From Flavisolibacter longurius (GTDB lineage: Bacteria > Bacteroidota > Bacteroidia > Chitinophagales > Chitinophagaceae): a stretch of 64,000 nt of DNA. The notes below the pieces were generated by a model that did not search any database, was not told the DNA's origin, and saw nothing but the letters and a program-made list of their open reading frames with translations. Of the stretch, positions 7,910-17,793 are shown piece after piece (within the stretch, counting starts at the first letter, position 1; the number at the start of each line of letters is the position of its first letter). A program made the translations under genes and the position numbers. The stretch is taken from assembly GCA_014163555.1 (NCBI GenBank), contig JACJGO010000008.1, positions 113,535 through 177,534 of the forward strand, written 5' to 3'.

Positions 7910-10195
7910 TCACTTTACCAGCACTATTTTTCCTACAACCTGTTCACCTTTTACCGGATCCACTGCAATCACCAGGTACACGCCGGTAACAGCTTTGTTG
8001 CCTTTCGGGTCGCGGCCATTCCAAACGGCCTGGCCGCCCAGTGACCGTGTTTGGTACACCAGTTTTCCATTGGCTTCCGTGATCTTGACTATACTATTTT
8101 CCGGCAAACCACGGATGCCGATGGTGCCATTGTAACCCGGCGGAACCGGGTTGGGATAAACCAGCGCAGCCCCATTGACCGTTTCTGCTTCGGTGGCATC
8201 TCCCCGAAATGAGATGAGGCCATTGGCAGTAGCAATAAAAACTTCTCCTGTATTGCCATTGATGGCGATTTTCCGGACATCGTTGCTCGGCAGCGGACTG
8301 TTACTTTCCGTGTAATTTGCAAGAAGCTGATCGCCCTGCGCCGACACCAGGTACACCCCGCTCGTAGTGGCTACCCACTTACGGTTGGCGCCATCCACGG
8401 CAATGCTCCGCACTTCTTGTCCGCGGAAAAGATAATTAGCAAAAGCTCCTTCTTTTACAATGGGCAAAATGGCTTCGCAGGCAAGCGAAAAAACCTCGGC
8501 TCCACATTGGAAAACCGCAATGCCGTTGGTCGTTCCTATCCAGATGGCGCCTTCCTTGTCTTTGGCCAGGCAAAGCACATCATTAGCCGGGAGATTGCCT
8601 TGGCCGGCTCCTGTTTGCACCAGTCGCCACCGGTCGTCGCCAGGCGATTCAAACCTGCCGTGGTCAAAAAGGAGAAGGCCATTGCCAAGGGGTGATTGAA
8701 TCCACTTCAGCCCCGCATCATCCACTATAATTTGTGCAACCGCATTCTCCCGGAGGGTGAAAGGCGAGGAAAAGGATTGCCAGCTACCATCGGGTTTCAG
8801 CACATGCAACTGCCGGTCAGCACCAAAATTGGATATCCAAAGATTGGCATCGGTGTCAAAGGCAAGACCCGCCACCCGGTAACTCGAAGGATCGCCAAGA
8901 GCAGGGAGAATAGGAGAGGCCTGCTTGTAAATTTCCGGTTGGCCGTTTGCGTTAATATGTACAAGGCCGCCCCCAAATGATCCAGCCCAGACCGACCCGT
9001 CTCGCGGGTCGGCGGCAACAGAAACAACATCCAAAACTGTATCCAGTTGCGGGTGGCTATATTGGTTGTATGCCGACCATTCAGAGCCTTCCAGCTTAAA
9101 AATGCCACTGGGATTATACTGGTAATTCCAGCTACTGTTTACAGCCCCGGCCGCAGTCCAAAGGACACCTTTTTGTATCGTCATCTCTCCCAGCACAATA
9201 TTTTGCGGGGAAGCCGGTTTGAAGTTTTCAATGCCGCCGGCTGATGCCTGCACCAGGCCTTCTGCCGCGTCGGCAATCCAATAGCTGTTGTTGCGATAGA
9301 TTGTTTTTTGCGGTAGCACAATACGGCCGGCCTGTTGCAGCACCTGCTGAACCGCACCGGCCCCCGAAATCACGGTTACCTGCGCAGCACCGTTGGTGTT
9401 GTATTGTGAAAGCAATAACCGGTCATTCTCGGCCTTTACTGAATTAATGGGCAGCCCATTGGCAAACAAAAAGCTCCAACTATTGCTATTTTCTATGAAC
9501 AGGGAATCATTCTGAACCACCACAACGGTGCCGGCAAAGCTGGCAACGTCCTTCGCTGCTGCTGCCGCCAGCCCATTATTGCCGGAAAGCGTTTGCCAGG
9601 CCCTGAAATCGGCAGGATTGGGTGCGTTCACCACCGTTCGTTTGAGTCCTTCATCCGTGGCGGCATAAAAATGCAGACCGGTTTTGGCAAAGGCATTTGT
9701 TTTTACGTTTCCGCCATTGTTGGCAATGGACCAGCGTTCTTTTACTTCATATTTTTCAGCATCCAGCACCACCACACCGAGGCCGGTGGAAAGGTAACAA
9801 TACCGCCCGTCAGGATAGATTGCATAAATGTTTTTATTGCCGGCGACAGCAGAGCGTTTGAGGTCAGGGATATTGCGAATACTGCCCGATGTAATGACAT
9901 CGATATTGCTGTTACTGTAGGCAACAAAAAGTTTTTGGGAGGGAATGTCAAATTGGATGGCGCTGATGCCAGTTTCGCTCAATCCTGAAACGGTGCTGTA
10001 ACGGCTTATTTCCCCGCTTTCCAAGTGAATACTGAAAAGGCTCAGTGGTGTGGCAGCAAAGACCGTGGTTTCGGATGCGGTTACATCCAGTGCCACTTGG
10101 TAGGGAAGGTGCTCCCGCCACATGCCCAGCGGCGGAAGTGTCGTTTGTCCCGCTGCACAAATCGAAATCAACAGAAAAACAAAAACAAGTCTCAC
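7910..10195 (-). CDS. porZ: PorZ-like beta-propeller protein with T9SS C-terminal domain
   Basis: Exported protein of 761 residues; signal peptide MRLVFVFLLISICAAGQ. Most of the chain is two-component-regulator-type propeller repeats (DGSVWAGSFGGGLVHI, EGAIWIGTTNGIAVF, NRKWVATTSGVYLV). It ends in a T9SS-type C-terminal domain (VYPNPVPPGYNGTIGIRG to VVGKIVLVK). Architecture and length match PorZ, the surface component of the T9SS attachment complex that supplies A-LPS for cargo in Porphyromonas. I recall a recO neighbour for porZ in other Bacteroidota; the gene lies directly upstream of recO. Other propeller cargo proteins are the alternative. The start is GTG at 10195; a perfect -7 box sits four bases before it. 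Confidence 0.75.
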   Translation of the reverse strand: MRLVFVFLLISICAAGQTTLPPLGMWREHLPYQVALDVTASETTVFAATPLSLFSIHLESGEISRYSTVSGLSETGISAIQFDIPSQKLFVAYSNSNIDVITSGSIRNIPDLKRSAVAGNKNIYAIYPDGRYCYLSTGLGVVVLDAEKYEVKERWSIANNGGNVKTNAFAKTGLHFYAATDEGLKRTVVNAPNPADFRAWQTLSGNNGLAAAAAKDVASFAGTVVVVQNDSLFIENSNSWSFLFANGLPINSVKAENDRLLLSQYNTNGAAQVTVISGAGAVQQVLQQAGRIVLPQKTIYRNNSYWIADAAEGLVQASAGGIENFKPASPQNIVLGEMTIQKGVLWTAAGAVNSSWNYQYNPSGIFKLEGSEWSAYNQYSHPQLDTVLDVVSVAADPRDGSVWAGSFGGGLVHINANGQPEIYKQASPILPALGDPSSYRVAGLAFDTDANLWISNFGADRQLHVLKPDGSWQSFSSPFTLRENAVAQIIVDDAGLKWIQSPLGNGLLLFDHGRFESPGDDRWRLVQTGAGQGNLPANDVLCLAKDKEGAIWIGTTNGIAVFQCGAEVFSLACEAILPIVKEGAFANYLFRGQEVRSIAVDGANRKWVATTSGVYLVSAQGDQLLANYTESNSPLPSNDVRKIAINGNTGEVFIATANGLISFRGDATEAETVNGAALVYPNPVPPGYNGTIGIRGLPENSIVKITEANGKLVYQTRSLGGQAVWNGRDPKGNKAVTGVYLVIAVDPVKGEQVVGKIVLVK

Positions 10196-10199
10196 CTTT

Positions 10200-10207
10200 C
10201 AAATCTA
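10200..10207 (-). promoter_or_regulatory. -7 promoter box of the porZ-like gene, leaderless
   Basis: The minus strand reads TAGATTTG, a perfect TAnnTTTG, ending four bases before the GTG start codon, too close for a ribosome binding site. Confidence 0.55.
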
Positions 10208-10329
10208 AGCGACAAAGTGGAAAGAGAAAAAGCGCAAGACTCTGTAGTGGGTTGCAGGCAAGACTTGAAGAGCAATTACCCAACCATTTTATGCCTTGCA
10301 GCCTGAATTAAATGAAGACAACCATGACA

Positions 10330-10367
10330 AAAACCCAACGCCAAACTCCCAACGCCAAAATTCAAAC
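10330..10367 (+). repeat. CCAAACnC word repeat upstream of the MMPL gene
   Basis: Tandem variants AACGCCAAACTCCCAACGCC and AAAATTCAAAC. It lies just before the promoter box and is translated only if the long upstream start (10296) is used, which argues for the downstream ATG. Confidence 0.6.
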
Positions 10368-10372
10368 TGCTC

Positions 10373-10380
10373 TATCTTCG
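10373..10380 (+). promoter_or_regulatory. -7 promoter box of the MMPL gene, nearly leaderless
   Basis: TATCTTCG, one mismatch to TAnnTTTG, followed by five bases and then the ATG at 10386. It supports the 10386 start over an in-frame start 90 bases upstream. Confidence 0.55.
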
Positions 10381-10385
10381 CCCCC

Positions 10386-12797
10386 ATGTGGAAATCCATC
10401 GCCATTGCTGTACTGCGTTACAAAACCGTTTTACTCATCCTGCTTTTGCTGGCAACCGCCTTTTTTGGTTACCATGCCAGCCAGGTGAAGCTCGGATATG
10501 ATTTTGCGAAGGCCATTCCCACCGACAATCCAAAATATCTTGCTTTCGAACGCTTTAAAAAAACCTTTGGCGATAACGGCGGGATGCTGGTGATTGCCGC
10601 CCAGACGGACCGGTTTTTTGACTCCAGCTTTTTTAATGACTTTACCGCCCTGCAGCGGAACCTGAAAAACGTTCGTGGAATTGAAGGGATTCTTTCTGCG
10701 CCGGGGGCTGTTAACCTTGTCCGTGCCGAAGGATCGGAACGACTGCAAGCGTTGCCGATCTTCAAAGACTCGATTCTGACGCAGGCACAAATTGACAGTG
10801 GAAAGGCGGTGTTGCTCAACATTCCGTTTTACCGCGGGCTGTTGTATAACCTGTCGTCCAAAACCTGGATGATGGCTGCTACGGTAAACAATGCCCTGTT
10901 TAATTCGCCTGAGCGGACGGGGATCATCGAGAATGTGCTTTCGCTGACAGATGCCTTTGAAAAAAAGCAAAACATAGACCTGCGCATGAGTGGCCTGCCC
11001 CTGATCCGTACTATTCTTTCGGACCGGATCAAGGCGGAAATGAAGTTTTTCCTGATTGGCTCCGTGCTGCTTTCGGCCCTGATCCTTTTGCTTTTTTTCC
11101 GGTCGATTGGCGCTATGGTGCTTTCGCTGGTGGTAGTGGGTATTGGCGTAGTATGGAGCGTAGGCTTTTTACACCTGATGGGGTATAAGATTTCATTGCT
11201 GACGGCCCTTATTCCGCCACTTGTTGTGGTGATCGGAATCCCTAACTGTATTTATTTCCTGAATAAATTTCATACAAGCTATAAAGAAACAGGCGACCGG
11301 CGGGAGGCAATTATTCAGATGGTCAGCAAAATGGGGATTGTTACGCTGTTCTGCAACATAGCCGCCGCCATCGGCTTTGCCGTATTTGCGCTGACCAAAA
11401 GTGCCATTTTAAAAGAGTTTGGCGCAGTTGCCGGTGTCAACATCCTGGCCCTTTTCTTTATTTCGCTTTTCCTGATCCCGGCCGTACTGAGCATACAGGC
11501 GCCACCCAAGCCAAGGCACATGCGCTACCTCGACAATCACAGCCTGCAACAGTTTCTGGCAAGGGTAGAACGTTGGTCCGTCAATCACAGGCGGCTTATT
11601 TTCGGGATCACCGCTGTCGTACTGGCTCTTTCCTTTATCGGTATGACACGGTTGAAAAGCGTGGGGTATATCGTGGACGACGTGCCGAAAAACGATGTGA
11701 TCTTTACAGACCTGAAGTTTTTTGAAGAAAACTTTGGCGGCGTCATGCCGCTGGAGATTGTAGTGGACACCAAAAAAAGACAAGGCGTTACCCGAAACCT
11801 GCAAAACCTGGTCAAGATTGATTCACTGGTGCAATTCCTTGCTTCCCAGCCCTATATTGGAAAGCCGCTAACGCTTACCGAAGGACTGAAGTTTGCCCGC
11901 CAGGCTTTTTTTGAAGGCGACAGCAATTTTTACAGCATGCCGGGCGATAATGACCTGATTGCCCTGCGGCCTTACCTTTCGCAAAACAACACGGATTCAA
12001 GCAGTACCGCCGCTGGCGGAAAAGGATTCAACCGGCTGGTTTCTTCTTTTATGGACGAAGAAAAACAGCAGGCCCGAATTTCGGTAACCATGAAAGATGT
12101 GGGTTCGGAACGGCTGCCTTTTATTCTCGACAGCATTCAAAACCGGGCAGAATTTATTTTTAATCGCGATAGCATAACAGTTTTAACAGCCAGCGCAGAT
12201 GAGAGGGAGGCGAACAAGGACGACTCACTTTGGGGCAAGCGGCGTTTCGAAGTAGAACTTACCGGGGCTTCGGTTACGTTCCTGGAAGGTTCGCGGTTCA
12301 TTATCAACGGCTTAAAAGAAAGTGTGTTTTGGGCTTTCCTGCTGATAGCACTTTGCATGCTCTACCTTTTCCGGTCATTGCGTATTCTTTTGTGCTCTCT
12401 GATCCCGAATGTGATTCCCCTAATCACCACGGCGGGCATTATGGGCTGGGCAGGTGTACCCTTAAAGCCTTCTACTGTGTTGGTATTCAGCGTGGCGCTG
12501 GGAATTGCCATAGATATTACCATCCGGTTTCTGGTAAATTACAAACAACAACTCAAGGGAAATGGAGGCAATGTTCAAAAGACCGTCATTGATACGATCC
12601 ACTCAACCGGCCTGAGTATTATTTACACTTCTATTGTACTGACAGCCGGTTTCGTGATTTTTTGTTTTAGTGGTTTTGGAGGTACGCAAGCCCTGGGTTG
12701 GCTCACCTCTGCTACGCTGGTTACGGCAACAATAGCCAATCTGGTGCTATTACCGGCGCTTTTATTGTCTATGTTTAAGCCAAAGCAGCTTCACTGA
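10386..12797 (+). CDS. MMPL-family RND exporter
   Basis: Inner-membrane RND-superfamily protein of the MMPL/hopanoid-exporter type, 803 residues from this start. The fold is duplicated: one transmembrane helix near residue 20, a periplasmic domain, five helices at roughly 225-390, a helix near 415, a second periplasmic domain, and a final helical set from about 645. Visible signatures include PPLVVVIGIPNCIYFLNKFH in the first half and FSVALGIAIDITIRFLVNYK in the second. Such proteins export lipids or lipid-like compounds by proton motive force; the substrate is unknown. The in-frame extension to 10296 translates a word repeat, so ATG 10386 with its promoter box is preferred. Confidence 0.88.
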   Translation: MWKSIAIAVLRYKTVLLILLLLATAFFGYHASQVKLGYDFAKAIPTDNPKYLAFERFKKTFGDNGGMLVIAAQTDRFFDSSFFNDFTALQRNLKNVRGIEGILSAPGAVNLVRAEGSERLQALPIFKDSILTQAQIDSGKAVLLNIPFYRGLLYNLSSKTWMMAATVNNALFNSPERTGIIENVLSLTDAFEKKQNIDLRMSGLPLIRTILSDRIKAEMKFFLIGSVLLSALILLLFFRSIGAMVLSLVVVGIGVVWSVGFLHLMGYKISLLTALIPPLVVVIGIPNCIYFLNKFHTSYKETGDRREAIIQMVSKMGIVTLFCNIAAAIGFAVFALTKSAILKEFGAVAGVNILALFFISLFLIPAVLSIQAPPKPRHMRYLDNHSLQQFLARVERWSVNHRRLIFGITAVVLALSFIGMTRLKSVGYIVDDVPKNDVIFTDLKFFEENFGGVMPLEIVVDTKKRQGVTRNLQNLVKIDSLVQFLASQPYIGKPLTLTEGLKFARQAFFEGDSNFYSMPGDNDLIALRPYLSQNNTDSSSTAAGGKGFNRLVSSFMDEEKQQARISVTMKDVGSERLPFILDSIQNRAEFIFNRDSITVLTASADEREANKDDSLWGKRRFEVELTGASVTFLEGSRFIINGLKESVFWAFLLIALCMLYLFRSLRILLCSLIPNVIPLITTAGIMGWAGVPLKPSTVLVFSVALGIAIDITIRFLVNYKQQLKGNGGNVQKTVIDTIHSTGLSIIYTSIVLTAGFVIFCFSGFGGTQALGWLTSATLVTATIANLVLLPALLLSMFKPKQLH

Positions 12798-13121
12798 TGA
12801 GTTGGGTTTGTCACAGAATTGTTAAAAAAATTTCTAATCAAATTTTAAGTGTCCCCCAAAAAACAGTTTGCGAGAAAATTAAATGCGTAAACTTTTTAGC
12901 AATTTTCCTGTATTTATTTAACAAAACAGTTGAATATCTGTTTAAAGCAACTGTATTGATCAGTCTGGTTTAGTTATCAAAATTTTTCATATGTATAATG
13001 TAAGCAGGTGATTTGCTAAAAAAATGCAAAGGTCATGCAGCGAAATGCTAATTTTTTGCGACTAACTAATTCGCTCATCCTTTAGATTTGCGCTCCTATC
13101 ATTTTTAACTAAACAAAAGAC
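12798..13121. other. AT-rich control region before susCD operon 1
   Basis: 324 bases without a gene. It contains the -7 box TAGATTTG at 13083-13090 and a possible -33 TTTG at 13055-13058. An inverted pair AACAGTTGAATATCTGTT and GCAACTGT lies near 12924-12953. No open reading frame or RNA gene is recognisable. Confidence 0.5.
13083..13090 (+). promoter_or_regulatory. -7 promoter box of susCD operon 1
   Basis: TAGATTTG, a perfect TAnnTTTG, 31 bases before the ATG, with TTTG 24 bases upstream as a possible -33 element. Confidence 0.65.
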
Positions 13122-16100
13122 ATGAGAAGAACTCTAACGCTTATGCTGGGGCTGCTCCTGCTTCATCTTCAGCTATTGGCACAAAACCGGACTATCACAG
13201 GTCAGGTACTTGATGCACAGAATACTGGCATCCCTAACGTTTCGGTTTCCGTTAAGGGCAGTGCGATCGGAACCTCCACAGGCGCTGATGGACGCTTTTC
13301 CTTAAGTGTGCCTTCAACGGCTACAACCCTTCTGGTATCTTCTGTAGGTTTTCAAAGCCAGGAAGTGGAAATTGGAAACAGAACCTCGATTGATATTACG
13401 CTGGCTTCCAATGAGCAACAAATGTCGGAGGTGATTGTAACCGTTCCGTATGGTACCATTCGCAAAACAGCCTTTACGGGTTCTGAAACAACGGTTACCT
13501 CAAAAAGTATCTCCAAGCAACAAGTTACTTCTGTTACCAAGGCGCTTGAGGGCTTGGTATCAGGTGTGATCACTACCAATGGTGGCGGTTCACCCGGCTC
13601 TGGTGCCAACATCCTGATCAGAGGGGTTGGTTCCATCAATGCCAGCAGTGCTCCCCTCTATGTATTGAATGGAGTTCCGTACGACGGATCTATCTCTGCC
13701 ATCTCTACCGATGATATCGAATCGGTTACTGTGTTGAAAGATGCTGCTGCTGCTGCTCTTTACGGTTCCCGTGCCGCAAACGGTGTGGTAATGATTACTA
13801 CCAAAAAGGGTAGGAGAGGCAAGACTGTAGCTACGGCTACCCTCCGCCAGGGCTTTATGAGCCGTGGTATTCCGGAGTATGACAGGGTAGGCCCTCAGGA
13901 GTATTATGAACTTTTCTGGGAATCATACCGCAACTCTTATATTGCCCAGGGACAAAATCCAACACAGGCCGGCATTTCGGCTTCCAATGTTTTGACTGGC
14001 CCTAACGGTTTAGTGTACAATGCTTATAATGTACCGGGCAACCAGGTGGTTGATCCTGCAACTGGTAAACTGAATCCCAATGCACAGTTGTTGTGGAATG
14101 ATTCGTGGGAAGATGCCCTGTTCCGTACCGCTCTGCGTACCAATGCCAACTTTAATATATCAGGTGGTGGCGACAAAAGCACCTATTACCTGTCTGCCGG
14201 TTACCTGAACGAAGAAGGTATTTTGCGTTTTTCCGGCTATAAAAGATATAACCTGCGGATGAACGTGGATGCCGCAGCAACTGACTGGCTGAACACCGGT
14301 GTCAATATCGATGGAGCCTTTGCAAGAAGAGATGATGTGCCCAGTGGCGGTACAGCTACCACCAACCCATTTTATTATACAAGACAAATGGGTCCGATCT
14401 ACCCGGTGTACCAGCGTAACCCAACTACCGGTGAAAGAATCCTGGATGCCAGCGGAAATCCTGTTCTGGACTGGGGTACGGTAGATCAAATGGGAACCCG
14501 TCCCTACGCCGGCCGTTCTAACCTGCTTGGATCGCTGGACCTGGATGAGCGTTCTTCCAATATTACCAATGCCAACGCCAACACCTATGCCGAGATCAAG
14601 TTCCTGCGGAACTTTTCATTAAAAGCAACGTTGGGTCTTAACTATTATGAAAGCGGCAACACCAGCTACCAGAACAACCAGTTTGGTGATGCAGCCCCTT
14701 CTCCTGGTCAGAACAACGGTGGTCGTTCTACCAAAACGTTTGACCGTCAGCTTTCCCTGACCGGAAACCAGGTATTGAACTATACCCGTGATTTTGGTTC
14801 ACATAATGTAAGGGCACTGGCTGGTCACGAGAACTACCGCTATCGGTATGAGTTTGTTTCCGCTAACGCATTTGGTTTTCTTTTCCCGGGCCGTACCGAC
14901 CTGACAGATGGTATCGGACCCTTCAACCCGGCTTCTTCCGGTGTTGATAACCATCGCATCGAAAGCTATTTCACCAGCGTGAACTATAGCTATAATCAAA
15001 AATACCAGGCTTCATTCAGCTACCGTACAGATGGTTCTTCCCGCTTTGCCGAAGATGTTCGCTGGGGTAATTTCTATTCTGCCGGTGTAAGCTGGAGACT
15101 GACCCAGGAAGATTTCATGAAAAACATCAACTGGCTGAACGAATTGAAATTACGAGCCAGCTATGGTGAACAAGGTAACGAGAACATCGGTTTGTACTAC
15201 CAATATGGTAACTACTACGGCGCCGGTACCAACGGTACGCAGGTAACATATACAGCACCCACAAGACCTGCCAACACGGAATTGCAGTGGGAAACCAACA
15301 AAACCATTAACGTCGGTTTGGACTTTGCCATGCTGCGGAATCGCCTGCAGGGTACTATTGAATATTTCAACAGAGAGTCTGACAACCTGTTGTTCGACGT
15401 ACCGCTTCCCATCTCGGTTGGTTATGCCAGCGTATGGCAAAACATCGGTACCATGAAAAACTATGGTGTTGAAATGCAGTTGGGATACACCGCTATTCAG
15501 AGCCGCAATTTTAACTGGAGAGTTGATCTGAATCTTACCCACTTTAAGAATAAGATTACCAAACTGCCACCGAACCAGGCAAAGAATGGTATCGTAACGG
15601 GTACGAAAAAATTGTTTGAAGGACGTGGGATCTACGATTTCTGGCTGCGTGAGTATGCCGGTGTCGATGCCGCCAATGGTGATGCGCTGTATTACATGGA
15701 TATTACCGATACCGATGGGAAAGTGACCGGACGGAAACTGACCAACGTATATAATAACGGTACATTCTATTTCCATGGATCTGCCCTGCCCGATATCACG
15801 GGTGGTTTGACCAATTCATTTAACTACAAAAACTTCGAGCTTTCTATCCTAACCACATTTGCATATGGTGGCCTGTTCTATGATAGCAACTATGGTGGCA
15901 TCATGCACCGCGGAGATGCCGGTACGGCCTGGCACGCAGATATCCTGAACCGTTGGCAGAAGCCGGGCGATGTGACCAATGTTCCGCGCCTTGAAAATGC
16001 ACTTGGCGGACAGGATGGTGCTTCTACTCGTTGGCTGGTAGATGGTTCTTACATCAACATCAAAAACGTTACGTTAAGCTATGCTCTTCCTTCTAACCTG

Positions 16101-16271
16101 GCTAACAGGCTTCGTATGGGCGGAACATCCATTTTCGCAAACGTTGACAACGCCTACCTGTTTACGGCCAAGAAAGGGCTGGATCCACAGCGTGCCTTTA
16201 CCGGAACTGCAGATGCTTCGTATGTGCCTTTCCGTACGTTCACTGTAGGGCTTAATATTACTCTTCAATAA
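13122..16271 (+). CDS. SusC/RagA-family TonB-dependent outer-membrane transporter (locus 1)
   Basis: Outer-membrane beta-barrel that imports a nutrient with its SusD partner using TonB energy; 1049 residues. Signal peptide MRRTLTLMLGLLLLHLQLLAQ, then a carboxypeptidase-regulatory-like domain (TITGQVLDAQNTGIPNVSVS), the plug domain (ILIRGVGSINASSAPLYVLN, ESVTVLKDAAAAALYGSRAA) and a C-terminal barrel ending in FTVGLNITLQ. There is no N-terminal STN domain, so signalling through an anti-sigma factor is not expected. It is closely related to the SusC at 26568 and unlike the one at 19039. The substrate is unknown. First gene of a three-gene operon; SusD follows after 15 bases. Confidence 0.95.
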   Translation: MRRTLTLMLGLLLLHLQLLAQNRTITGQVLDAQNTGIPNVSVSVKGSAIGTSTGADGRFSLSVPSTATTLLVSSVGFQSQEVEIGNRTSIDITLASNEQQMSEVIVTVPYGTIRKTAFTGSETTVTSKSISKQQVTSVTKALEGLVSGVITTNGGGSPGSGANILIRGVGSINASSAPLYVLNGVPYDGSISAISTDDIESVTVLKDAAAAALYGSRAANGVVMITTKKGRRGKTVATATLRQGFMSRGIPEYDRVGPQEYYELFWESYRNSYIAQGQNPTQAGISASNVLTGPNGLVYNAYNVPGNQVVDPATGKLNPNAQLLWNDSWEDALFRTALRTNANFNISGGGDKSTYYLSAGYLNEEGILRFSGYKRYNLRMNVDAAATDWLNTGVNIDGAFARRDDVPSGGTATTNPFYYTRQMGPIYPVYQRNPTTGERILDASGNPVLDWGTVDQMGTRPYAGRSNLLGSLDLDERSSNITNANANTYAEIKFLRNFSLKATLGLNYYESGNTSYQNNQFGDAAPSPGQNNGGRSTKTFDRQLSLTGNQVLNYTRDFGSHNVRALAGHENYRYRYEFVSANAFGFLFPGRTDLTDGIGPFNPASSGVDNHRIESYFTSVNYSYNQKYQASFSYRTDGSSRFAEDVRWGNFYSAGVSWRLTQEDFMKNINWLNELKLRASYGEQGNENIGLYYQYGNYYGAGTNGTQVTYTAPTRPANTELQWETNKTINVGLDFAMLRNRLQGTIEYFNRESDNLLFDVPLPISVGYASVWQNIGTMKNYGVEMQLGYTAIQSRNFNWRVDLNLTHFKNKITKLPPNQAKNGIVTGTKKLFEGRGIYDFWLREYAGVDAANGDALYYMDITDTDGKVTGRKLTNVYNNGTFYFHGSALPDITGGLTNSFNYKNFELSILTTFAYGGLFYDSNYGGIMHRGDAGTAWHADILNRWQKPGDVTNVPRLENALGGQDGASTRWLVDGSYINIKNVTLSYALPSNLANRLRMGGTSIFANVDNAYLFTAKKGLDPQRAFTGTADASYVPFRTFTVGLNITLQ

Positions 16272-16286
16272 TCAATCAAGTAAACG

Positions 16287-17768
16287 ATGAAAAGACTACT
16301 TTATATAATTCCGGTTTTTCTGCTTGCGCTGGCAAGTTGTAAAAAAGACTATCTGGAAACCCGGCCTACGGGAAGTGAAGAAGAATCCCTTGTGTTCAGT
16401 AAAATTGACGCGGTTAATTCTACCCTCAGCGGGATGTACCAGGAAATGTACACGTACAGTGTATCGGGAAGCGGCAGCCATGCTGATTACGGACAAAAAT
16501 CTGTCGACCTGCACCTGGATCTGATGGGAAATGATATGGTTGTGCACAGCCAGGGTTATGGCTGGTACAACACCACCTATCAGTACACGCATTCCGGTAT
16601 TGCCACAAACGGTAGCTCTTCTGACTTTTTCTGGTACCGTTATTACGATATGATCAAGCAAGCCAATAAGCTGATCAACAACGTAGATGGTGTACAGGAT
16701 GCCAGCCAGACACAAAAAGAGTCTGTAAAAGGACAAGCTCTTGGCATGCGTGCCTACTGTTATTTCTACCTGATCAACCTTTATCAACAAACGTATAAAG
16801 GCAATGAGAGTAAACCCGGTGTTCCCATTTATATCCAGGATACGACGGTAGGTAAAGCAAGAGGTACTGTTCAGGAAGTGTATAGCAGAATCGTAGCCGA
16901 CCTGACAGAAGCTGAAAGCTTACTGGAAGGAAAGGCTCGGGTAAACAAAGATGCCATCGATGTAACCGTTGTACAGGGTATACGTGCCCGTGTAGCGCTG
17001 ATTATGGAAGACTGGGCAACGGCCGCTACGTATGCAAACAAAGCCCGTCAGGGATATACGCTGATGACTTCCAGCCAGTATGGCACTACATCTGCATTCT
17101 CGTCAATCACCAATCCTGAGTGGATGTGGGGATCAACGATTCCGGCTGATCAGGCGACGCTCTATGCTTCTTTCTGGTCGCATATTGATATCCGCACCGG
17201 CGGTTATGCAGCCCTGGGCCAGCAAAAAAAGATTACCAAAGCATTGTATGATCAGATGCCTGCCGCTGATGTACGGAAAACAGTGTTTACTCTTCCTACA
17301 TCTACTTCAACGTCTGATCCTGCCTACAATCAGAAAAAGCACCAAGTACCAACTGCCGGTAGCTGGGCAGCAGACTACCTTTATATGCGGGCAGCTGAAA
17401 TGTACCTGATTGAGGCCGAAGCACTGGCTCGCCAGGGACAAGATGGTCCGGCAAGAACAGCATTGGAAACATTGGTGAAAACAAGAAACGCTGCGTACAC
17501 GGCTGCTTCGTTAAGCGGACAAGCACTCCTGGATGAAATTCTTTTGCAAAGAAGAATTGAACTGTGGGGAGAAGGATTCGCTCTGTTCGATATCAAGCGT
17601 TTGAAGCAGGGGCTGAACCGCCCAACCGGCGCTGGCAACCACGGTTCGCCAAACTTCAACCCTGGTGTTTACACAACTTCTGCAGAAGACGCCAGAATGA
17701 TCTTCCGCGTTCCGCAACGGGAGTTGGACAACAATTCCAGTATGACACCGGCTGATCAGAATCCCTAA
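16287..17768 (+). CDS. SusD/RagB-family substrate-binding lipoprotein (locus 1)
   Basis: Surface lipoprotein of 493 residues that caps the SusC barrel and binds substrate. The lipoprotein signal is MKRLLYIIPVFLLALASCKK with the acylated Cys at residue 18. The helical SusD fold is evident: KQANKLINNVDGVQ and GQALGMRAYCYFYLINLYQQ in the TPR-like part, and the conserved ending LLDEILLQRRIELWGEGFAL then FDIKRLKQGLNRP. It resembles the SusD at 29790 in layout, both sharing NPEWMWG and a DVRK segment. It is translationally close to SusC (15 bases) and followed by a third lipoprotein gene. Confidence 0.95.
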   Translation: MKRLLYIIPVFLLALASCKKDYLETRPTGSEEESLVFSKIDAVNSTLSGMYQEMYTYSVSGSGSHADYGQKSVDLHLDLMGNDMVVHSQGYGWYNTTYQYTHSGIATNGSSSDFFWYRYYDMIKQANKLINNVDGVQDASQTQKESVKGQALGMRAYCYFYLINLYQQTYKGNESKPGVPIYIQDTTVGKARGTVQEVYSRIVADLTEAESLLEGKARVNKDAIDVTVVQGIRARVALIMEDWATAATYANKARQGYTLMTSSQYGTTSAFSSITNPEWMWGSTIPADQATLYASFWSHIDIRTGGYAALGQQKKITKALYDQMPAADVRKTVFTLPTSTSTSDPAYNQKKHQVPTAGSWAADYLYMRAAEMYLIEAEALARQGQDGPARTALETLVKTRNAAYTAASLSGQALLDEILLQRRIELWGEGFALFDIKRLKQGLNRPTGAGNHGSPNFNPGVYTTSAEDARMIFRVPQRELDNNSSMTPADQNP

Positions 17769-17793
17769 CATTACATTCGAAAATTGACTTAAA

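Noticed and set aside
10296..10385. 30-residue N-terminal extension of the MMPL protein
   Set aside because: It translates a CCAAAC word repeat and a promoter box; the membrane protein starts naturally at 10386.
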